Source: Rhizobium sp. Q54 (GTDB lineage Bacteria; Pseudomonadota; Alphaproteobacteria; SMXS01). From it: a stretch of 32,537 nucleotides of DNA. This document shows, in pieces, positions 27,282-32,537 of the stretch. How positions within the stretch are numbered: the first letter of the stretch is position 1; every line of letters begins with the position of its first letter. The position numbers were made by a program, and so were the translations under genes. The DNA lies in contig CAMDTB010000036.1 in assembly GCA_945907245.1 (NCBI GenBank), forward strand, positions 1 to 32,537, given 5' to 3'. The notes beneath the pieces are model-generated. The model searched no databases. It saw nothing but the letters and a program-made list of their open reading frames with translations, and had not been told where the DNA came from.

Positions 27282-27635
27282 GTCTTGCTCCGTATCTGCC
27301 CGACACTTCCCTCGCGCAGTCGAGCAATGGTCCCGGACGGGCCACGGAGCCTTGATCGGGATCAACTAGGTGCGGACGACAGGGGCAACCGGTGCGTCAA
27401 AGGCGCAGCGACACGGGCCGCGCCGGCTGTCTTCGGGCTCTTAAGTAATTGGGATACATGTAAAAAAATATCAACGCCGCGCAGTGTGGCCTGCGTGACA
27501 CGCAACTTGTTGCATGGCAGCAATGCATGTTGCGGCGTTCCCGCGGGGCAGGGAGTGCGTGTTTCGTCGGCTTCCATTTTCATTCATGTGGAAAAATCAT
27601 ACGATGCTCGGGTTTTGGACAGCGGGAGACGGGGA
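27282..27635. other. 354-base intergenic region with divergent promoters
   Basis: Besides the anaerobox, the region has an AT-rich patch (27439-27471) and a perfect palindrome TGCGTG-A-CACGCA at 27492-27504. Further on lie TGCAT/ATGCA arms around 27513-27529. These may belong to the promoter of the VOC gene (27636); I see no coding sequence here. Confidence 0.45.
27352..27365. promoter_or_regulatory. FNR/FixK/ANR-type anaerobox
   Basis: TTGATCGGGATCAA is an exact match to TTGAT-N4-ATCAA. It is upstream of the outer-membrane gene, 70 bases from its ATG to the near edge, so a class II position (near -41) leaves a leader of about 35 bases. Activation under low oxygen would fit a cbb3 oxidase operon. 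Confidence 0.9.
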
Positions 27636-28235
27636 ATGGCCGCGCCGAAGAACGAGAAATTCGAGATCATGGGCATCAACCACCTGGCACTGGTGTGCAA
27701 GGACATGAAGCGCACGGTGGAGTTCTATTCGGGCGTCCTCGGCATGCCGCTGATCAAGACCCTCGACCTGCCCTATGGATCGGGCCAGCACTTCTTCTTC
27801 GACATCGGCAACGGCGATTCGCTGGCGTTCTTCTGGTTTCCCGACGCGCCGGACAGCGCGCCGGGTATCACCCATCCGGCCCATCTGATCGGCCGCGGTC
27901 CGATCACCTCGGCGCATGCGTCGATGAATCACCTGGCGTTCAACGTGCCGGCCGAGAAGATCGACGAGTACCAGAAGAAGCTGGAGGCGGCGGGCATCCA
28001 GGTCACGCCGGTCGTCAACCACGACGAGTCGGAGACCCAGGCCAGCATGGAGCTGACGCCGACCACCTTCGTCCGCTCGATCTATTTTCTCGACCCGGAC
28101 GGCATGATGCTGGAGTTCGCGTCGTGGACGCGCGCCATGGGCGCGCCGGGCGATGTCCGCCACGAACCGGCTACCGACGCCGACCGCGCCCGCTACCTGG
28201 CGGTGAAGCCGAAGCTGAAGCAACCGGCCGAATAG
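27636..28235 (+). CDS. VOC-superfamily protein (glyoxalase/dioxygenase fold)
   Basis: The protein has 199 aa. Two beta-alpha-beta-beta-beta modules are visible: GINHLALVCKDMKRTVEFYS at residues 13-32, and the second from MNHLAFNVPAEKID. His16, the His in MNHLAFN and the Glu in MMLEFASW are likely metal ligands, as in glyoxalase I and extradiol dioxygenases. The reaction cannot be inferred. GGGGA precedes ATG 27636. It is divergent from the cbb3 operon across a shared intergenic region. Confidence 0.88.
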   Translation: MAAPKNEKFEIMGINHLALVCKDMKRTVEFYSGVLGMPLIKTLDLPYGSGQHFFFDIGNGDSLAFFWFPDAPDSAPGITHPAHLIGRGPITSAHASMNHLAFNVPAEKIDEYQKKLEAAGIQVTPVVNHDESETQASMELTPTTFVRSIYFLDPDGMMLEFASWTRAMGAPGDVRHEPATDADRARYLAVKPKLKQPAE

Positions 28236-28248
28236 GCGCCGGCCGCCC

Positions 28249-28371
28249 TCAGAACCGCCAGACCATGTCGGCCTTGACGCCATGGTCGGTCGCGCCGCTG
28301 GCGATCTGGCCGGAATAGCGCACGCCCAGAGACACAGCCGGACCCAGCGAGGCCGTGTTGTCCTCGTCGCC
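28249..28371 (-). pseudogene. C-terminal remnant of an outer-membrane protein
   Basis: One minus-strand frame gives 40 codons, including LGPAVSLGVRYSGQIASGA and ending VKADMVWRF and TGA. That is a typical beta-barrel terminal strand with a final Phe. The codon before it is TAA, and I find no start, so the rest of the gene is gone. It lies 13 bases past the VOC gene's stop and may have been left by the deletion that brought the MFS gene next to it. Confidence 0.55.
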
Positions 28372-28490
28372 TTAGGCATGGCGCAGCCAAGCCGCGCAGG
28401 CCGATGGTGGAGGAGGCCGCGCGCCACATTTCCCTTGCCCCGCCGCCGTCCCCGGCGGATCGTTCCGGCGGGGTCGAGGGGGAGGTGGCC

Positions 28491-29822
28491 ATGACGGAAT
28501 CCGGTGGAGCGACGCGGAGCCATGCCTATGCCTGGTTCGTGGTGCTGGTGCTGTCCTTCGCCAACATCGTGTCGTTCGTCGACCGGCTGATCATGAGCCT
28601 GCTGGTCGACCCCATCAAACGCGACCTGATGCTGAGCGACACCCAGGTGGGCTGGCTGCTCGGCATGGCCTTCGTGCTGTTCTATGCGGCCACGGCGCTG
28701 CCGATAGCGTTTCTTGCCGACCGCACCAACCGCAAGCGCCTGATCTTCGTCGGCGTGCTGCTGTGGACGGCGGCGACCGCCATCTGCGCCTCGGCGCGGT
28801 CGTTCTGGACGCTGTTCCTGTGCCGGATGAACGTCGGCATCGGCGAGGCGGCGCTGTCGCCGGCCACGATGTCGATCATCGCGGATTACTTCCCGCGCGA
28901 CCGGCTGGCGCGGCCGGTCAGCGTGTTCTCGGCGGCCGGCTACATGGGCGGCGGCATCGCCCTGCTGGTTGGCGGCGCGGTGGTGCAGATGGTCAAGACC
29001 GTGGGCGAGGTCACGGTGCCGGTGCTGGGGACCATCCAGTCGTGGCAGCTGACGTTCCTGATCGTGGCGGCGCCCGGCGTGCTGGTGCTGGCGCTGGTGT
29101 CGCTGATCCGCGAGCCGCCGCGCGGCGGGATAGCGGCGTCAACGGCCGCCTCGACGCCGCCGCGCTCGTCCCCTGCCGACGTGGCGCGCCACATGCGCGC
29201 CCACTGGCAGGCCTATGCCGCCATTTTCGCCGGCTTTTCCATTCTCGCGACGCTCGGTTACGGCACTTTCATGTGGGTGCCGACCTTCTTCCGCCGGGTG
29301 CATGGCTGGGACTATGCCCAGGCCGGTTATGTATACGGCCTGATCGTGCTGGTGTTCGGCACCGGCGGCGTGCTGGCGGGCGGCTGGATCACCGACCGTC
29401 TGCTCCGACGCGGGGTGCGCGACGCCAATCTGCGGGTCGCTCTGGTCTCGGCGCTGGTGCTGCTGCCGTTCGCGGTGGGCTTTCCGCTGGCGCCCTCGGG
29501 CACGCTGGCGGTGGCGCTGCTGATACCTGCTTCGCTGCTCGGCAGCATGCCGTTCGGGGTCGGCCTCGCGGCGCTGCCGGTGATTACGCCCAACTCCATG
29601 CGCGCCCAGGTCACCGCGCTCTACCTGTTCGTGGCCAACGTTGTCAGCCTGGGCTTCGGGCCGGTGCTGGTGGCGCTGTTCACCGACCGGGTTTTCGGCT
29701 CCGAAGCGGCGGTGCATTATTCGCTGGCCTCGGTCGCGGTGCTGGCCGTCGGCCTCGGTGCGCCGATCCTGGCGCTGGGGCTGCGTCCTTTCCGCGCCGC
29801 GGTCGACGTCGCGTCGACGTAG
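28491..29822 (+). CDS. MFS transporter, spinster-like
   Basis: The protein has 443 aa with 12 expected transmembrane helices. FVDRLIMSLLVDPIKRDLML and LADRTNRKR mark the same spinster-like group as the minus-strand MFS at 8321-9712; here the central loop is of ordinary length (PPRGGIAASTAASTPPRSSP). GGGGGAGG lies before ATG 28491. The substrate is unknown. It precedes a carboxymuconolactone-decarboxylase-like gene (57 bases), so the three downstream plus-strand genes may form one unit. Confidence 0.88.
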   Translation: MTESGGATRSHAYAWFVVLVLSFANIVSFVDRLIMSLLVDPIKRDLMLSDTQVGWLLGMAFVLFYAATALPIAFLADRTNRKRLIFVGVLLWTAATAICASARSFWTLFLCRMNVGIGEAALSPATMSIIADYFPRDRLARPVSVFSAAGYMGGGIALLVGGAVVQMVKTVGEVTVPVLGTIQSWQLTFLIVAAPGVLVLALVSLIREPPRGGIAASTAASTPPRSSPADVARHMRAHWQAYAAIFAGFSILATLGYGTFMWVPTFFRRVHGWDYAQAGYVYGLIVLVFGTGGVLAGGWITDRLLRRGVRDANLRVALVSALVLLPFAVGFPLAPSGTLAVALLIPASLLGSMPFGVGLAALPVITPNSMRAQVTALYLFVANVVSLGFGPVLVALFTDRVFGSEAAVHYSLASVAVLAVGLGAPILALGLRPFRAAVDVAST

Positions 29823-29879
29823 ATCGTCCGCGCCGATCCGCTCTATCCTCGCATCGTCGCCGCAAAAGGGAGACCGACC

Positions 29880-30554
29880 ATGCCCAGACTTCGCCAGGTG
29901 CCGCGCGCCGAAGCCGCGCCGGAGGTGCTGAAATATTACGACGCCCTCTTCCCCGGCCGCGATCCGGTCGCCGAGCCCGGCACCGCCACGGGCACGCCGG
30001 GCAACTGGTGGACCGTGTTCGCGTTGCGGCCCGCCATCTTCAACCACGCCACCGCGCATTTCGGCATGTTCGGCATGTTCGCCGAGACATCCGTCAGCAA
30101 GCTGGACCCGGCGATTCGCGAGATCGGCATCCTGCGCGCCGGGTTCGCAACCGGCAGCCAGTTCGTGTTTTCGCAGCACTGCAAGGCAGGCCGGAAGAAC
30201 GGGTTGCCCGAGGACAAGATCGCCGCCATTCCGCACTGGGCGGTTGCCGACGTCTGGACGCCGCTGGAGCGGGCCGTCCTTGCCTACACCGACTGCCTGA
30301 TCTTCGACCGGGGCCGGACGCCCGACGGCGTGTTCGAGTCGCTCAAGGCGCTGATGAGCGACGAGGACATCCTGGAGCTCACCTACCATGTGTGCGGCTA
30401 CAACCTTCACGCCACGATGTGCCGGGCGCTGCGGCTGGAATATGACGACGTGCCCGAGCGAATCGAGGAAGTGCCCATGCCCGACGGACCGGGCGGACAG
30501 GCCAGTTCTGCCACTGAAAACTGGGCGGGCCGCGCATGGTCCAAGCCGGCTTGA
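29880..30554 (+). CDS. Carboxymuconolactone decarboxylase-like (AhpD-fold) protein
   Basis: The protein has 224 aa. The AhpD-type core is visible: LDPAIREIGILRAGFATGSQ, then FSQHCKAGRKNGL, where most members have E-W-x-x-H or the CxxC redox pair. Here only one Cys is present, so the peroxidatic AhpD chemistry is unlikely. ILELTYHVCGYNLHATM is the second half of the fold. These proteins are decarboxylases or have unknown roles. AAAAGGGAGACC precedes the ATG. The tail overlaps the next gene by 19 bases. Confidence 0.85.
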   Translation: MPRLRQVPRAEAAPEVLKYYDALFPGRDPVAEPGTATGTPGNWWTVFALRPAIFNHATAHFGMFGMFAETSVSKLDPAIREIGILRAGFATGSQFVFSQHCKAGRKNGLPEDKIAAIPHWAVADVWTPLERAVLAYTDCLIFDRGRTPDGVFESLKALMSDEDILELTYHVCGYNLHATMCRALRLEYDDVPERIEEVPMPDGPGGQASSATENWAGRAWSKPA

Positions 30555-31486
30555 AGGCGGTCCTGCAATACCGCGCCAGCGTCGGCTTCCGCGCCCAGCT
30601 CGAGGCGGGGCGGCCGGACTGGCTGGCGCTGGCCATCGTCGATGAGGACGACCGCCCGGCGTTCGCGCGCGAGATGGAGGACGCCGACGTCCTGCTGCAT
30701 GTGCTCGAGCCGGTGACCGCCGCGGTCATTGGCGCGGCGCCGCGGTTGCGGCTGATCCAGAAGATCGGGGTGGGCGTCAACACCATCGACCTCGACGCCG
30801 CGCGCGCCCACGGCGCCGCGGTCTGCAACATGCCGGGAAGCAACAGCCAGGCGGTTGCCGAGGCCACGCTGATGCTGATGCTGGCCGCGCTCCGGCGGGC
30901 GGTGCCGCTCGATCGGCAGACCCGCGCCGGTCTCGGCTGGCGCATGGACTCCGAGGTCTTCGACCACGTGGGCGAGCTGGGCGGCCGTACCGTCGGGCTG
31001 GTGGGCTACGGCGCCATTCCGAAGCTGCTCGCGCCCGTCCTCAGGGCGCTTGGCGCCCACGTCATCCATACCTCGCGCACCCCGGGCGGGGAAGGCTGGC
31101 ATCCGCTGGCCGATCTGCTCGCCCGCGCCGATGTGATCTCGCTGCACGTGCCGCTGACGACCGAAACCGCGCGGCTCGTGAACGCGAGCAGCATCGCGGC
31201 GATGAAACCGGGCGCGGTGCTGGTCAACACCGCGCGCGGCGGCCTGGTCGATGAAGCCGCGCTGGTTGCGGCGCTTCGCTCCGGACAGATCCGCGCTGCC
31301 GGCCTCGACGTTTTCGCCGACGAGCCGGCGTCGGCGTCCAACCCGCTGTTCGCACTGGACAATGTGATCGTCGCGCCGCACGTGGCCTGGCTTACGCCCG
31401 AGACTCTCGACCGGAGCATCCATGTCGCCATGGAGAACTGCCGCCTGCTGCGCGACGGCAAGGCGCTGCTCAACAGGGTCGGGTGA
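30536..31486 (+). CDS. D-isomer-specific 2-hydroxyacid dehydrogenase family protein
   Basis: The protein has 316 aa. The nucleotide-binding turn is GLVGYGAIP (Gly157, Gly159), and the catalytic triad is Arg234 (NTARGG), Glu263 (FADEP) and His282 (APHVAW). After the second strand HTSR, with no Asp/Glu, suggests NADPH rather than NADH, tentatively. The ATG lies inside the preceding gene with a 19-base overlap, so the two should be co-translated. Its stop abuts the minus-strand nuclease gene. The acid substrate is unknown. Confidence 0.92.
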   Translation: MVQAGLKAVLQYRASVGFRAQLEAGRPDWLALAIVDEDDRPAFAREMEDADVLLHVLEPVTAAVIGAAPRLRLIQKIGVGVNTIDLDAARAHGAAVCNMPGSNSQAVAEATLMLMLAALRRAVPLDRQTRAGLGWRMDSEVFDHVGELGGRTVGLVGYGAIPKLLAPVLRALGAHVIHTSRTPGGEGWHPLADLLARADVISLHVPLTTETARLVNASSIAAMKPGAVLVNTARGGLVDEAALVAALRSGQIRAAGLDVFADEPASASNPLFALDNVIVAPHVAWLTPETLDRSIHVAMENCRLLRDGKALLNRVG

Positions 31487-32044
31487 TCAGGGTGCCATGT
31501 TGAGCGGGCCGTAGTCGGGCAAGCCGTCGTCCTGCTCCTCGGTCTGCGGCGTCTCCGGCAGCTTGAGGCGTTTGCCCTCGCGCCATTCCGAAGGCGTTAC
31601 GTACTCGCCGCTCCAGACGCCCTCGCGGGCGACCTGGGCTGCTTCCTCGCTAGGCGCGTAGTCGCCGCTGGCCGGGCGGTCGGCGAACGCCCAGCCATTC
31701 GATACCATCCACGCCGCCAGATCCTCTCCGTTGAGGTCGCAGGTCGCCAGGATGTTCCCGCCCACGTTGCGAATCGTCTGGCAGCGGACAGGCTGGCCGC
31801 CGATCAGCTCCGCCAGGGATCGCACCGATTCGTCGCCGCAGGGCCAAGGGCGGTTGCCGTTCAGGCATATCTGATCGACCTCGAGCGCGTCGATGCCGAA
31901 CAGCTTTACAACTTGACCTTGCATTTCCAGCGTTTCGCCGTCGATGACATTGACGGTGCCCGTCTGGTCCGCCCAGGCGGTGCCGAGCCACCACGCCACG
32001 CCCAGCGCTGCAGCGGCGACCCCCAGAATCGGCCTCATGCCCAT
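31487..32044 (-). CDS. Secreted SNase-like (thermonuclease-fold) protein with altered active site
   Basis: The protein has 185 aa with an N-terminal signal peptide (cleavage after Ala25, AWA|DQ). The SNase fold is clear: VNVIDGETLEMQGQVVKLFG then IDALE and ATCDLNGEDLAAWMVSNGWA. Compared with staphylococcal nuclease, Asp21 aligns with Glu37, Arg35 with Lys47 and Arg87 with Asn97; Asp40 and Glu43 are kept (Asp52, Glu55). Four cysteines (60, 69, 88, 102) suit disulfides in the periplasm. Catalysis is therefore doubtful. The two ATGs are six bases apart; the first has AGGA. Confidence 0.85.
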   Translation of the reverse strand: MGMRPILGVAAAALGVAWWLGTAWADQTGTVNVIDGETLEMQGQVVKLFGIDALEVDQICLNGNRPWPCGDESVRSLAELIGGQPVRCQTIRNVGGNILATCDLNGEDLAAWMVSNGWAFADRPASGDYAPSEEAAQVAREGVWSGEYVTPSEWREGKRLKLPETPQTEEQDDGLPDYGPLNMAP

Positions 32045-32411
32045 GCGATTATCCTAAGCCGTTGAAAAGTCCGTTCGATGCGTAAAGCAATAAATCAACA
32101 GCATGGCTTTGGCGATGTCGAAGGCGTCCTGGCCGCGCTGGCGCCCGGCGTTGTAAACGGCGTGCGGCGGGGATTTCAGTCTCCGGAATGCCGTTTCGCC
32201 GTGGAGCGGCGGGCCCCGGAAATATTGAGACTCCGTAACCATCATTGCCTATGGTGGTGCCTTATTTGAGGGGGACTGTGCCGGAACGGGGCCGGTCGCA
32301 AAAAATCCAGCGATATTCTCCCCTTAGGCATCGGCGGCGCGCGGTTGACACGAAAAATTCCGTTGCTGCTCACGATACGCGATGATGTGGCGTTATACCA
32401 ACCTGCATTGA
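32045..32411. other. Intergenic region up to the IS630-type element
   Basis: There is no convincing gene here. Two weak open frames (32078-32269 plus, 32054-32245 minus) have no ribosome-binding site or family resemblance. The end of the insertion sequence probably falls between about 32360 and 32411, where the sequence GATGTGGCGTTATACCAACC looks like an IS630-type end, but its mate is outside the window. Confidence 0.4.
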
Positions 32412-32537
32412 TCATGACCCATGCGCCCACTTGCGCCGCCCGATGGTCATGATGTGCCAAGGCTGATCGACGAGCTTGTTCCAAGCCTCGCAGCAGTGGT
32501 CGACGATGTTGTCATATGAGGTGAAGACCCGGTTGGA
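32412..32537 (-). CDS. IS630-family transposase, C-terminal tail (5' end outside window)
   Basis: The frame is open from the right edge of the window to TGA at 32412-32414 and encodes 41 residues. SNRVFTSYDNIVDHCCEAWN and MTIGRRKWAH are the conserved end of IS630-family (Tc1/mariner-like DDE) transposases, whose C-terminus usually reads S-I-x-x-R-x-W-A-H. Only the tail is visible. Confidence 0.87.
   Translation of the reverse strand, partial: SNRVFTSYDNIVDHCCEAWNKLVDQPWHIMTIGRRKWAHGS

Noticed and set aside
32054-32269. Two short overlapping frames near the right end
   Set aside because: No ribosome-binding site, family resemblance or operon partner; they overlap each other on opposite strands.
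32345-32378. TTGACA as a promoter -35 element
   Set aside because: No acceptable -10 hexamer at 16-18 bases; the nearest candidate (CGATAC) is 22 bases away.

Overview
The window is high-GC DNA (about two thirds G+C by eye), densely packed with genes on both strands. The gene content points to an aerobic or microaerobic alphaproteobacterium: a COQ7-type ubiquinone hydroxylase, a complete ccoNOQP-ccoGHIS cluster behind a perfect FNR/FixK box, Lrp, TetR and spinster-like MFS genes next to Rieske oxygenases, and IS30- and IS630-type insertion sequences. The genus cannot be named from the sequence alone. The window begins inside an IS30-type transposase tail and ends inside an IS630-type transposase tail, so it may be a contig cut at multicopy insertion sequences.

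Layout. 1-5.6 kb is mostly housekeeping: dsbB-coq7 (minus), an aldo/keto reductase, an ada-alkB alkylation-repair pair with overlapping stop and start, a DUF805 membrane protein, tRNA-Leu(CAA), an Lrp/AsnC regulator and a 4-oxalocrotonate-tautomerase-like protein. 5.6-8.3 kb holds decayed genes, a truncated DUF72 gene and a TPR secreted protein with a likely frameshift, followed by a small lipoprotein. 8.3-11.6 kb encodes two transporters: an MFS carrier with a lower-GC central loop, and an NCS2 nucleobase permease with an extra soluble C-terminal domain.

11.8-18.5 kb is a catabolic-looking cluster. It has three paralogous Rieske oxygenase alpha subunits, all on the minus strand, with no beta subunit, ferredoxin or reductase in the window. 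A divergent TetR regulator lies across an 18-bp perfect-arm palindrome. A crotonase-fold protein lacking both canonical hydratase glutamates and an SCP2 lipid-binding protein follow on the plus strand. Together they suggest oxidation of a hydrophobic, CoA-activated or ring-containing substrate, but the substrate is unknown.

18.5-27.4 kb is a single minus-strand cytochrome cbb3 oxidase unit. The order of transcription is outer-membrane-type protein, ccoN, ccoO, ccoQ, ccoP, ccoG, ccoH, ccoI, ccoS, with gaps of 0-16 bases or short overlaps. The perfect anaerobox TTGATCGGGATCAA lies upstream of the outer-membrane gene, which therefore appears to lead the operon. 27.6-32.0 kb carries a VOC protein, a C-terminal remnant of another outer-membrane protein, a second spinster-like MFS carrier, a carboxymuconolactone-decarboxylase-like protein overlapping a D-2-hydroxyacid dehydrogenase, and a secreted nuclease-fold protein with an altered active site.

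No CRISPR array, prophage or obvious defence system is visible. The most interesting points are the three orphan Rieske genes with their TetR operator, the outer-membrane gene leading the cbb3 operon, and the NCS2 permease fusion.
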